From: Candidatus Rhodoferax bjergmarkensis
Lineage (GTDB): Bacteria; Pseudomonadota; Gammaproteobacteria; Burkholderiales; Burkholderiaceae_C
DNA: 42,548 bases
Assembly: GCA_016708345.1 (NCBI GenBank)
Contig: JADJFX010000001.1
Coordinates: 1 to 42,548 of the forward strand
Direction: 5' to 3'
In this document: positions 34,557 through 42,548 of the stretch, in pieces
Layout: every line of letters begins with the position of its first letter
How positions within the stretch are numbered: position 1 is the stretch's first letter
Notes under the pieces: generated by a model
What the model was told of the DNA's origin: nothing
The model's database searches: none
The model's input: the letters and a program-made list of their open reading frames with translations, nothing else
Translations under genes and position numbers: made by a program

Positions 34557-35066
34557 ATGGGCATTAAAAATCAAAAGGACTTTTTTTCGGGCGTCATGTT
34601 CATGGGGACAGGAGTCGCGTTCGCCTGGGGTGCCGGCAATTACCGGGTGGGAGATGCCTCGCAGATGGGGCCGGGGTACTTTCCGCTGTTGCTGGGTGTG
34701 TTGTTGACGCTCTTGGGCACCATCATCACCTTCAAGTCGCTGGTGGTTGAGACGGAAGATCGCGGCCGAATGGGGGGCTGGGCCTGGCGACCCTTGTTTT
34801 TCATCATCACTGCCAATCTTGTTTTTGGTCTGATGCTGCAGGGCTGGTCGAGCCTGCACCTGCCTGTCCTTGGATTGATGCCAGCAATTTTTGCCATGAC
34901 CTTTATCGCCAGCCTGGCTGGACATGAGTTCAGGCTGAAGGAGGTCGCCCTGTTGGCAAGCGTGCTGGCGGCCACGAGCTACCTCACCTTCATCGTGCTG
35001 CTCAAGTTGCCGTTGGCAGTCTGGCCGGTGTTCGCTGCCGGTCAAGGGGCTTGTCAATGGACTTGA
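34557..35066 (+). CDS. tctB: tripartite tricarboxylate transporter TctB family protein
   Basis: 169 residues from ATG 34557 with AAGGGG nine bases upstream. About four membrane helices. The start MGIKNQKDFFSGVMFMGTGVAFAWGA and YRVGDASQMGPGYFPLLLGVLLTLLG are diagnostic of TctB. It is the small membrane subunit of a secondary transporter that uses a periplasmic TctC/Bug binding protein to import citrate-like acids. Its stop overlaps the tctA start by 10 bases. Confidence 0.92.
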   Translation: MGIKNQKDFFSGVMFMGTGVAFAWGAGNYRVGDASQMGPGYFPLLLGVLLTLLGTIITFKSLVVETEDRGRMGGWAWRPLFFIITANLVFGLMLQGWSSLHLPVLGLMPAIFAMTFIASLAGHEFRLKEVALLASVLAATSYLTFIVLLKLPLAVWPVFAAGQGACQWT

Positions 35067-36580
35067 TCTCCAACTTGCTGGCCAATTTGTCCTTGGGTTT
35101 TGGTGTGGCGCTGACGCCTGTGAACCTAGCCTACGCGTTTATCGGTTGTGTGCTGGGCACCCTGATTGGCGTGTTGCCCGGCATCGGGCCTTTGGCCACC
35201 ATAGCAATGCTGCTGCCGGCGACCTTCTCGTTGCCACCGCTGAGCGCGCTCATCATGCTCTCGGGTATTTATTACGGTGCCCAATATGGCGGCTCCACCA
35301 CGGCCATCCTGGTGAACCTTCCGGGTGAATCGTCTTCGGTGGTGACGGCGATCGACGGCTACCAGATGGCCCGCCAGGGGAGGGCAGGGCCGGCGCTGGC
35401 GGCGGCCGGGCTAGGTTCGTTTTTTGCCGGGTGTGTGGGTACGCTGGTGCTGGCCGCCTTTGCTGCGCCGCTGACCGAGGTGGCCCTCATGTTCGGTGCG
35501 GCTGAATATTTTTCACTGATGGTGCTGGGGCTGATGGGGGCCGTGGTGCTGGCGTCCGGCTCCATGCTGAAGGCGGTTGCGATGGTGGTCATGGGCATTT
35601 TGCTCGGGCTGGTCGGAACCGACCCGAATTCCGGCGTGGTGCGCTTTGGTTTTGACCAATTGGCGCTGAGCGATGGCATCGGTTTTATCGTGATCGCCAT
35701 GGGGGTTTTTGGTTATGCCGAAATTATCAGCAACCTGGGTCGCCAGCCAAGTCAGCGCACAGCTTTTACTGACAACGTGAAGGGTTTGCTCCCAAGCTTT
35801 CAAGACTTCAAGCACATGCTGCCCGCCGTGTTGCGGGGCACGGGTTTGGGTGCCATTTTGGGCGTTTTGCCTGGTGGTGGCGCTGTGATGGCATCTTTTG
35901 CCGCCTATTCAATCGAAAAGAAATCCAAATTGGCACCCGGGGAAATTCCGTTTGGCAAGGGCAATATTCGTGGGGTGGCGGCCCCCGAGGCGGCCAACAA
36001 CGCGGCCGCGCAAACATCCTTCATTCCCTTGCTGACGCTGGGCATTCCGCCCAATGCGGTGATGGCGCTGATGGTGGGGGCCATGACCATTCACAACATA
36101 GTGCCGGGCCCACGGGTGATGACGGACAATCCAGCCCTGTTTTGGGGCTTGATCGCCTCCATGTGGATCGGCAATGCGATGCTGCTGGTGCTGAACCTGC
36201 CTTTGATTGGTATTTGGATCAAATTGCTGCGCGTCCCTTACCGCTGGCTGTTTCCGGCCATCGTGCTGTTTTGTGCGGTGGGGGTTTACTCAACCCAAAA
36301 CAGCTCGGTCAGCATCTGGCTGGTTGGCCTATTTGGGCTGATTGGGTACCTTTTCATCAAGCTGGGCCTTGAACCTGCGCCTTTGCTGGTGGGGTTCATT
36401 CTGGGGCCGCTGATGGAAGAAAACCTGATCCGGGCCTTGAAGCTCTCGCACGGCGACTGGAGCATTTTCGTGACACGCGGCGTGTCTGCAAGTTTGCTGG
36501 CCGTGGCCGCGCTGATGCTGGTGCTGGTGCTGCTGCCAACCGTCAAGCGCCGGCGCGAAGTGGCATTGCTGGACGATTGA
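35057..36580 (+). CDS. tctA: tripartite tricarboxylate transporter permease TctA
   Basis: 507 residues from ATG 35057. The large membrane subunit with ~11-12 helices. Family motifs: LIGVLPGIGPLATIAMLLPATF, the YYGAQYGGSTTAILVNLPGESSSVVTAIDG signature, GLGAILGVLPGGGAVMASF and GVAAPEAANNAAAQTSFIPLLTLGIPPNAV. No tctC/Bug gene is adjacent, so the binding protein must be encoded elsewhere. The substrate is unknown. Confidence 0.95.
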   Translation: MDLISNLLANLSLGFGVALTPVNLAYAFIGCVLGTLIGVLPGIGPLATIAMLLPATFSLPPLSALIMLSGIYYGAQYGGSTTAILVNLPGESSSVVTAIDGYQMARQGRAGPALAAAGLGSFFAGCVGTLVLAAFAAPLTEVALMFGAAEYFSLMVLGLMGAVVLASGSMLKAVAMVVMGILLGLVGTDPNSGVVRFGFDQLALSDGIGFIVIAMGVFGYAEIISNLGRQPSQRTAFTDNVKGLLPSFQDFKHMLPAVLRGTGLGAILGVLPGGGAVMASFAAYSIEKKSKLAPGEIPFGKGNIRGVAAPEAANNAAAQTSFIPLLTLGIPPNAVMALMVGAMTIHNIVPGPRVMTDNPALFWGLIASMWIGNAMLLVLNLPLIGIWIKLLRVPYRWLFPAIVLFCAVGVYSTQNSSVSIWLVGLFGLIGYLFIKLGLEPAPLLVGFILGPLMEENLIRALKLSHGDWSIFVTRGVSASLLAVAALMLVLVLLPTVKRRREVALLDD

Positions 36581-36610
36581 CGGGAGCTTTGCCTTGAAAA
36601 ACTTATATAC

Positions 36611-36667
36611 AAAAAAGGCCTCTGGTGCCCGTTAATCATGCGCAAGCAGCTCCTAAAAATGTAGCAT
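36611..36667 (+). repeat. dispersed ~55-bp repeat, copy 4 (spans the DMT transporter start)
   Basis: Shares TGCGCAAGCAGCT exactly with the second dnaX copy and the AAAAAGGC and TGTAGCA ends. The GTG start and first ~14 codons of the transporter at 36625 lie inside it, in the same reading frame as the two dnaX copies. Confidence 0.68.
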
Positions 36668-37560
36668 CTGGTTTGATGCTGGCAACGCTGGGTGCCATTG
36701 CGTTTAGCGCCAAGGCCATTATTGTCAAACTCGCTTACCGCCATGGGGTTGATGCGGTGACGCTCATCATGTACCGCATGTTGTTTGCCTTGCCCATTTT
36801 TGCACTGATGGCTTGGTGGGCCAGTCGTGGCAAGCCGCCCTTGACGCGAAAGGACTGGTTTGGCATTGTGGGACTGGGCGTGACAGGCTACTACTTGGCC
36901 AGTTTTCTTGATTTTGCCGGTTTGTCGTACATCAGTGCCTCGCTGGAGCGTCTCATTTTGTACCTCAACCCGACACTGGTGCTCCTGTTGGGCTTGCTGA
37001 TTTACCGGCGCCGGATCAGGCGACGGCATGCACTGGGCATGCTGATCAGCTATGCCGGGGTACTGCTTGTTTTTGGTCACGAGGTGACTCTAGACGGTGG
37101 TGACACGGTGTTGGGGGCCTTGCTGGTGTTCGGTAGCGCCGTCAGCTATGCGGTGTACCTCACATTCAGCGGCGAACTCGTTCGGCGCTTGGGTTCCTTG
37201 CGGCTGGTGGGGCTGGCCACCACAGTGGCGTGTTTCCTGTGCATCGCGCAGTTTGTGCTGCTGCGCCCACTTGGTGCGGCGTTGGTGGCACCTGAAGTCA
37301 TCTGGCTTTCGGTGCTCAATGCGACGGTGTGCACAGCCATGCCGGTTCTCATGGTGATGATGGCGATTGAACGCATTGGTGCCAGCATGGCGGCCCAAAG
37401 CGGCATGATCGGGCCGATGTCAACGATTCTGATGGGAGTGTTGATTTTGGACGAACCCTTCACCGCTTGGGTGGCTGCGGGCACGGTGTTGGTGATTGCA
37501 GGAATATTCGTCTTTACCCACAGTGTTCAGGCTGGCCGCTCAGCACGACCCTACCGTTAG
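36625..37560 (+). CDS. DMT superfamily (EamA) transporter
   Basis: 311 residues from GTG 36625 or 297-ish from a later start; ATG 36676 begins exactly at the first helix (MLATLGAIAFSAKAIIVKLAY). Ten membrane helices in two EamA halves: the first with GLSYISASLERLILYLNPTLVLLLG, the second from about residue 155 (LVFGSAVSYAVYLTFSG), ending AGIFVFTHS. Such proteins export or import metabolites; substrate unknown. No Shine-Dalgarno is visible before the GTG. 44 bases after tctA, possibly co-transcribed. Confidence 0.88.
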   Translation: MPVNHAQAAPKNVASGLMLATLGAIAFSAKAIIVKLAYRHGVDAVTLIMYRMLFALPIFALMAWWASRGKPPLTRKDWFGIVGLGVTGYYLASFLDFAGLSYISASLERLILYLNPTLVLLLGLLIYRRRIRRRHALGMLISYAGVLLVFGHEVTLDGGDTVLGALLVFGSAVSYAVYLTFSGELVRRLGSLRLVGLATTVACFLCIAQFVLLRPLGAALVAPEVIWLSVLNATVCTAMPVLMVMMAIERIGASMAAQSGMIGPMSTILMGVLILDEPFTAWVAAGTVLVIAGIFVFTHSVQAGRSARPYR

Positions 37561-37588
37561 GGACGCAGAAATCACAAATATCCCATTT

Positions 37589-37752
37589 CTGGCGGCACTG
37601 GCGGGCACATTGCATCGTTGCAAATGCTTGCAATAGCTAGACTATTGCTGCGTTGTGCGCCTAATCCTGCAAGCCACAGTCGCATCTCTTGGTAACGCGG
37701 ACTTCTGCAATTAAGCACTAGCACTGCATCCCGTCAGCGCCTGACATGGCCC
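37589..37752. repeat. palindromic intergenic element, copy 3
   Basis: Central perfect hairpin GCAATAG-ctaga-CTATTGC flanked by CATTGCATCGTTGCAAA on the left and GCGCCTAATCCTGC on the right, as in 12991-13112. The right arm (CCCGTCAGCGCC, near 37730) pairs loosely with the left arm (GGCACTGGCGGGC). It appears to carry a ~55-base internal insertion or partial duplication (37672-37725). Fills the gap between the DMT and plsC-like genes. Confidence 0.6.
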
Positions 37753-37766
37753 CGATAGAAATGGAT

Positions 37767-38510
37767 CTACTCCAGGTAACGACGGTTGTACTCGGCAAAG
37801 ACCTCATACACATGTGCCTTCATGGCGTATTTGTCGGCAAAGTCTTGCGGGTTGACAGGGTCCAGAATGTAGAAGTTGACGCGGTTGTTGATGCTGAAAA
37901 ACATGTGCCGGATTTTGTTCGGCAAGGTGTAGGGGGGCTGCCACTCAAAATCGTCCTGCGCTTCATAGTGCAGGAATACCGGCAGAATTGGCAACCCCGT
38001 CTGCTTGGCCACTTCAAAGGCCCCGGATTTAAACTCCGGGAACAAGCGCCGGCCTTTGCAACCCCCTTCCGGGTACAGACCAATGTTGTGCCCTTGGTTC
38101 ACCGCATCCACCATCATGCCAATGGCTTGGCGGCGCGACTCGGGGTCTTCGCGGTCCACATACAGGGTTCCGCAGGCTTTGCTGATGCGCCCGACAATAA
38201 ACCAGTCCTGCACCTCGCGTTTGGCCAGTGACACCACATCAAAAACAGCGGGGATGCCGATGTCTTCAAAAGCCGAAGGGTGGTTGGCCACCAGTATGTA
38301 ACGCTGCGGCAGATGCGCTTTGTTTTTCTGGTGCACATACAAATCGACGTTGAGTGCCCGCACAAACGCGCGGCACCAAGCCCTGAAAATATAGGCCACG
38401 GGGTGTTTGCCTCGCCAGGGCACGAAGGTCAGCAAATAAAGAAAAACCGTGAACACGACAAAATCAAAGATGCCCACGGCTTTACGCAGCCAGCGCAGAA
38501 TGATCAGCAT
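37767..38510 (-). CDS. 1-acyl-glycerol-3-phosphate acyltransferase family protein (PlsC-like)
   Basis: 247 residues from ATG 38510 (GGAG 11 bases upstream; an extension to GTG 38552 is open). An N-terminal membrane helix (about 15-35) precedes the acyltransferase domain: NHPSAFEDI is the NHx4D catalytic motif, VDREDPESRRQA the second block, and LYPEGG the third. It transfers acyl chains to lysophospholipids at the inner membrane. The exact acceptor is not evident; it is more distant from canonical PlsC. Confidence 0.88.
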   Translation of the reverse strand: MLIILRWLRKAVGIFDFVVFTVFLYLLTFVPWRGKHPVAYIFRAWCRAFVRALNVDLYVHQKNKAHLPQRYILVANHPSAFEDIGIPAVFDVVSLAKREVQDWFIVGRISKACGTLYVDREDPESRRQAIGMMVDAVNQGHNIGLYPEGGCKGRRLFPEFKSGAFEVAKQTGLPILPVFLHYEAQDDFEWQPPYTLPNKIRHMFFSINNRVNFYILDPVNPQDFADKYAMKAHVYEVFAEYNRRYLE

Positions 38511-38608
38511 GATGTCGTGACTCCAAAGACCAACTTTGGCTATCTTAGCCACTGCCGGGCATTTTGGGTGACAAAATTCAATTGAATCTGGTCGTTTGAC
38601 AGTTTTTG

Positions 38609-38661
38609 TTTGCTATAAAAAATGTAGCTGTCTGCGCACTGTTTATATGCGCAGGCGGCCT
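38609..38661 (-). repeat. dispersed ~55-bp repeat, copy 5
   Basis: On the minus strand: AGGCCGCCTGCGCATATAAA, then TGCGCAGACAGCTA and TTTTTTATAGCA, matching the order and spacing of 16001-16054. It begins at the stop codon of the chalcone-isomerase-like gene. Confidence 0.6.
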
Positions 38662-39238
38662 AATTAATGCCAAGAAGTGCATCCTTGAGCCGACCGTCGG
38701 CCGGTGTATTGCCCAGCCAGATGGCCATCAAGGCCTTGAAAAATTCTGGCTCTCGCAGCGGCTCACCTTGCACCTGCCCGTTAACCGTCACGATGGTACC
38801 GATACCGGGCACCCAGTCGAGCAAGACATTGTCTTCGGTGGCGATGGTTTTGTGCAGGGCAAAGATTTCGCCCATCTGACGCAAACCCGCTACCAGTTTG
38901 GACATGGCCGCTTTGTCAACATTGTCGGCAAGGCTGCGGGTAAAAAGCTTGCCGAACTCCTTGGAATCAAGATCGCGCACCATGGTCAGGCTCACCCGTT
39001 TGGGGCCGGACTGGCTGATGGCCTCCTCGGGCAGACGGGTCTTTTTCTCCAGATAGAGTGCCGCCACATAAACCTTGGGCGCGCCCTTGTGCCGGGTGCC
39101 CGCACCGTTCAATGTCAAAGGAACGCCAGCCACTGTGGTTTTGTCCTCGACTTTGATGCCATCAATATCAATGGAAGCCGCCATCGAATTGAAGGCCAGC
39201 GCAAGGGCGGCGGCCACTAAAGTCTGTTTTACTTTCAT
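38660..39238 (-). CDS. chalcone isomerase-like secreted protein
   Basis: 192 residues from ATG 39238 (AGGGTGG upstream). Signal peptide about 1-21 (AALALAFNSMAA). The mature part has the chalcone-isomerase-like fold signature of bacterial proteins: LTLNGAGTRHKGAPKVYVAALYLEKKT, VSLTMVRDLDSKEFGKLF and DWVPGIGTIVTVNGQ. The family is periplasmic or outer-membrane associated and not known to act on chalcones in bacteria. The fatty-acid-binding function proposed for related proteins is possible. Confidence 0.88.
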   Translation of the reverse strand: MKVKQTLVAAALALAFNSMAASIDIDGIKVEDKTTVAGVPLTLNGAGTRHKGAPKVYVAALYLEKKTRLPEEAISQSGPKRVSLTMVRDLDSKEFGKLFTRSLADNVDKAAMSKLVAGLRQMGEIFALHKTIATEDNVLLDWVPGIGTIVTVNGQVQGEPLREPEFFKALMAIWLGNTPADGRLKDALLGIN

Positions 39239-39283
39239 AAAGGCCACCCTATTTGCTGCGAATCATTTTGAAATACAACCATA

Positions 39284-40073
39284 TCAGGCATAGCCTTTCA
39301 CCATGATCTGCGTGTTATTGCGCGCATCGGATGGATTGCCCCCTGCCAGTTGACGGTAGGTGCGCGAGAACTGCGCATAGTCGGTAAACCCGGCAGCCAA
39401 CGCAGCCTCTGTGAGTTCTGCACCCTTTGCCAGACTCGATGCCGCGACAAAAACGCGGTGCCACAGACGAAACCGCCGAATCGGCGTTCCCACCACGTCC
39501 TTGAACAACTGGGAAAGTCGGGGCACCGAGAGGCCTACCTGTTGACCGATCCACTCGACAGAAACGTTCTGGTTGTGGTGATTTTTGATCAATTCAACGG
39601 CCCGGACAATGCGCGGATCGGGGTCTGCCAGTTGACGCGAGGGGTGGTCCAGCCACTCATTGACAATTTGCTCAGCAGTTGCCAGCGAGGGTCTTTGGTC
39701 GCGCAAAATGTTGGCAAACTCAATGACCTCAGACTCGCCCTTGATTCCCGCAAAACAGTGTTGATTTTCCATCGGGAGAGCCGCGTGCATCAGCGATGTC
39801 AGGCAGGCGAGGTCTTTGCCTGTCCCATCGAGAAAAAACAGCGCTCAAGACATTGGCCCCATGCGTATCCACCTCCAGGTTCATGCCGGCCGGAATCAGA
39901 AAACTCTTTGATTTCACTCGGTCACGCCGGATGGGGTCCACCATTTCAAGCTCGTCTTCCAGCGACACCAGCAAAGTAGAAGGAACGTTAGTGCGCTTGA
40001 AACAGCGCTCCAAGCGCCCGACATACACCCTCGCTCACCGGTGGCATAGACAACGGCCTTCTTTCAGATTCAT
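39284..40073 (-). pseudogene. AraC-family transcriptional regulator, frameshifted
   Basis: The gene starts at ATG 40073 with AGGAG upstream. Frame one gives MNLKEGR then an in-frame TGA at 40037-40035; compensating indels there would restore a VVYATGER-like segment leading into YVGRLERCFKR and a small cupin-like N-terminal region (VKSKSFLIPAGMNLEVDTHGANVLSAVF). A +1 base in the A6 run at 39833-39838 then shifts to the frame with the C-terminal AraC helix-turn-helix pair (VSVEWIGQQVGLSVPRLSQLFKDVVGTPI and LTEAALAAGFTDYAQFSRTYRQL), ending at 39284. As read it cannot make a full protein. The target is unknown. Confidence 0.82.
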
Positions 40074-40302
40074 ATGCATCTCCTGCTCACTTTTCAACTT
40101 GTCGGCACGCAAACAAAGCGCACAGCATTGAAATAGATGCGAGATGGTAGAAGTACCCAGGTGGATCAGCTAAGGAACAAATTCACATACTGCGACGGTT
40201 GTTACAGATTGTTGCCAGTCGGAAAACTGTGCATTAATTCGCAGTATTGGCGTTGTGAAATGACGGCCCGTGGCAACAGCACTGAGCCATGTCGTTCACC
40301 GT

Positions 40303-42548
40303 CAACCGCCTGAAGGCTTCAACCAAGTTTCCTGACGATAGTGCTTGTCCACATTCTCCCGCTTCCAAGGGGAACGGCTGGTAGCGACCCTCCTGCCAAA
40401 GCTGGTTGGCATCGTCGTAATGGGGGCTGGAAGGGTTGCCGGACTGACCGGTACTGTTGATGCCGATCATGGGCTCGTCGCGGCTGAAATCGACCACCAT
40501 CCGCATGGCCGGAATCCCGGCCACGTCTCGGAGTGTCACCCACCTAAAATAACCAGCCACGGTGAGCGTGCTGTTGTCGCCACCGGCCGGAAAAGCCCCC
40601 GGTTGAAGTAGCCGGAAACAGCGCCCAGAACGGTGCGGTCAATGAAAGGGAGTTGTTTGTTTATTTGAGGTGGCTTCAATCTGCCAGTGGTAAGTGTGCA
40701 GCTTGCCCCATTGCCATTGGCTGCGGTCTTGGCCCAGCTCGTCTTCCAGCAGTTGAATGCTGTCTCTCAAAGCCACCGCAAGTGTCTCGGCCTTGGTTTC
40801 CTTGTGCGGTGTTCGGGTGTCATCCCAAAACGGGCTCTCGTTGGCACGCACAAGCAAATGGTCTTCGACCGCCTTGTCGCTGACGGCATTGGCGGCCAGA
40901 AAGCGTGCCATAAGTCACCTTCACGTGGCCCGAGTTCATCGCCAAAAATGCGCAAAGCCGCGCTGTGCAGGAATGCACCGTAAACCAGCTACGCCCGAAG
41001 TTGCTTCGTCAGATTGCCGTCGAATGTCTGCAGCACGCCGCTCGCCTCGCTGGCTAAAGCGGGATCGGGCGGTGGCGTCTGGATTTAACGATGGCGTCGT
41101 TCAACGCGCCGCTGTTGGCGGACCGTATGTTAGTGCATACGCGTAATTTGTTGGCCAGCACGGGGTGCTGGTCGAGGCTGCCATGGCGATGCTCGATTCT
41201 GTGGTGTGTGCGGAATTGGCCGCCAGCGGCTGATGGACACATTCGCTGCGCTCCGGGGCGTACCAACTGGTGCTAAATTTGTGCGATTCCTCTGCAGGCA
41301 GTGTTGCGGTTGGCGGTGCCAATGTGCCCTGGGCGGGTTGTAGCTGGAGGGGTGCGCTGCGGGATCCAGAAAGCCTTGCCAGTCGTACTCCTGCCCGTCC
41401 AGCTAGGTGATGGCAGCAAGCCAGAGCCCCTTTTGCCCGAATCGGATAACGCCCCGTCACCTGCCAGCCAATGTTGTCGCGGTCGGCGATCACCAGATTC
41501 AAAGAGGCATGAAGCGCACTTGTTTGCCAAGGTCCAAGGCTTCTTTTGGCCGTTTTCGATTGCATCAGCTTGATCAAAGCCTCTGCGGACTGGTCCGGCT
41601 CAAACATGGCTGTCTGCAACGCAATGCCATAACCGGTCTCCAATTGCGACGGGACAGCAAACTATTAGCCGAGCCCTTGAGGGTCTGATTGATCAAGACG
41701 CCATGCCCGGTGGCGTAAAGGGTCTCGGTCACGTCCTTGCCGCCTTTAACCCGAAAGACGCTTTGGCGCTCGGTGCAGGGGTAGCCCCGCGTCTTGGTAC
41801 GGGGTAATGCAATTTGCCGTCGATGCGTTTGAGCTTTTCAAGGTAGATGTCCTGGTTATCGCCCATGACCATGGTGACGCCCCACCCGATATAGCCGTTG
41901 TAGCCCGCTGCAAATCCCCCCGACCCTGGAACTGTGACGCCAGCCATTGCAAAACTGGGGCTTTTCACGTTCACGTGCTGCAACAGCGAGGGCATCGCCA
42001 TTGCCGTAATGGTGTCATTGGCAACGATCCCCGCAACGCAGCGAGTCTTTAGTTTGTGCACCGCCCGGTTGTTCGATGCCGCCAAACTGGTGACGCCCGA
42101 GGCTTTGAAGTTCCTCCTGAATGCCGTCAACTTGACTGAGTTATTTCCGGACGCAGCCGCTAAGGTCTAGGCCAGCGAAGCCCACGAGCTTCTGCAAATG
42201 GCGAGGCTCGTCGGGATAGATCGGGGATCAACCATGCAGCTTTGTCCACCCCGACTTTTGCGCCAGACGCAAAAAGCAATTTCCCTGCGTGCGTTCTGGG
42301 CCATGATATGAAGCTGGTGAAGGCACCAATTGCCGATGAATCAGTCGGCTTCCAAGCTTGCTGCCCGAACCCGGCAAGTTTGACATCGGCTGGCATCGGC
42401 CCTTGCGCCAGATAACGTTCACACCATCGCTGTAGCGCTGAAGGATATTGCGGGTTTCGGGCGAAGCGTTGTCCTTACATGACGCGCGCGCCGCCCTGTC
42501 AAAATCAAGCGTTCGCGTATAGACATCCAGCCGCAATGCCGAGCTACC
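40303..42548 (-). pseudogene. penicillin acylase family (peptidase S45) gene, heavily frameshifted, runs off the window
   Basis: Family segments alternate among all three minus-strand frames: MDVYTRTLDFDRAARAS-like (42480-42530), FGQQAWKPTDSSAIGAF (about 42310-42370), AGVTVPGSGGFAAGYNGYIGWGVTMVMGDNQDIYLEKLKRIDG (about 41800-41945, read as two blocks), LNLVIADRDNIGWQVTGRYPIRAKG (about 41425-41500), FLAANAVSDKAVEDHLL (about 40850-40905), and VDFSRDEPMIGINSTGQSGNP (about 40430-40490), ending KHYRQETWLKPSGG at the TGA 40305-40303. At least ten indels are implied. At the expected autocatalytic site GSN-S-W, the sequence reads GVTSL (near 42085), so the N-terminal Ser nucleophile appears lost. The N-terminus lies outside the window. 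Confidence 0.85.

Noticed and set aside
37746..38231. Plus-strand 161-residue frame opposite the acyltransferase
   Set aside because: The minus strand has NHx4D and LYPEGG motifs; the plus frame is a mirror product.

Overview
The window reads as a 42.5 kb chromosomal segment of a betaproteobacterium of the order Burkholderiales, most likely family Comamonadaceae (Rhodoferax/Polaromonas-like). This is inferred from the dnaX-ybaB-recR cluster next to a 4.5S RNA gene, the Tat-exported (clade I type) nosZ cluster, the tctBA genes, the SWIB protein with a lysine/alanine-rich tail, and general codon use. No phage, plasmid, IS transposase or CRISPR array was seen.

Layout, left to right. (1) 1-4.4 kb: the start of a 7TMR-DISM type sensor (partial), the 4.5S SRP RNA, a small basic protein, and the replication/repair operon dnaX-ybaB-recR. 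(2) 4.5-15.1 kb: a denitrification block. apbE (nosX-like flavin transferase) and a cytochrome c5-like lipoprotein are divergent from nosZ-nosR-nosD-nosF-nosY-nosL and a second nosL-like gene. An FNR/DNR-type box lies upstream of nosZ. (3) 15.2-25.7 kb: ordinary genes: trhO, dnaE, ychJ, a LivK-like binding protein, tRNA-Ser(GGA), xthA, mipA, a basic secreted protein, a SWIB protein and rraA. (4) 25.8-28.8 kb: a sodium:solute symporter divergent from isocitrate lyase aceA. (5) 29.0-34.4 kb: a four-gene minus-strand group: a large multi-PAS CheA-like kinase, a CheX-like protein, a CheY-like receiver and an alpha/beta hydrolase. (6) 34.5-39.2 kb: tctB-tctA, a DMT transporter, a PlsC-type acyltransferase and a chalcone-isomerase-like protein. 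(7) 39.3-42.5 kb: two broken genes, an AraC-type regulator and a penicillin-acylase family gene that runs off the window.

Three things stand out. First, several nos accessory genes (apbE, nosR at its signal peptide, nosF, nosY) carry single-base frameshifts as read, although nosZ, nosD, both nosL genes and the very long dnaE and kinase genes are clean; this is either real decay of N2O respiration or clustered sequence error. Second, a roughly 55-bp dispersed repeat occurs at least five times. Two copies lie in frame inside the dnaX linker and a third supplies the start and first residues of the DMT transporter, all read in the same frame, much like a protein-coding palindromic element. The first dnaX copy abuts an A9 slippage site whose -1 frame stops within the repeat. 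Third, three copies of a second, larger palindromic element (120-170 bp) lie between genes, one of them between nosF and nosY.

Functionally, NosZ reduces N2O, NosR feeds it electrons and needs ApbE for its flavin, NosDFY and NosL load the copper centres, and the cytochrome c5-like lipoprotein may donate electrons. AceA, the TctBA proteins and the two transporters suggest organic-acid metabolism.
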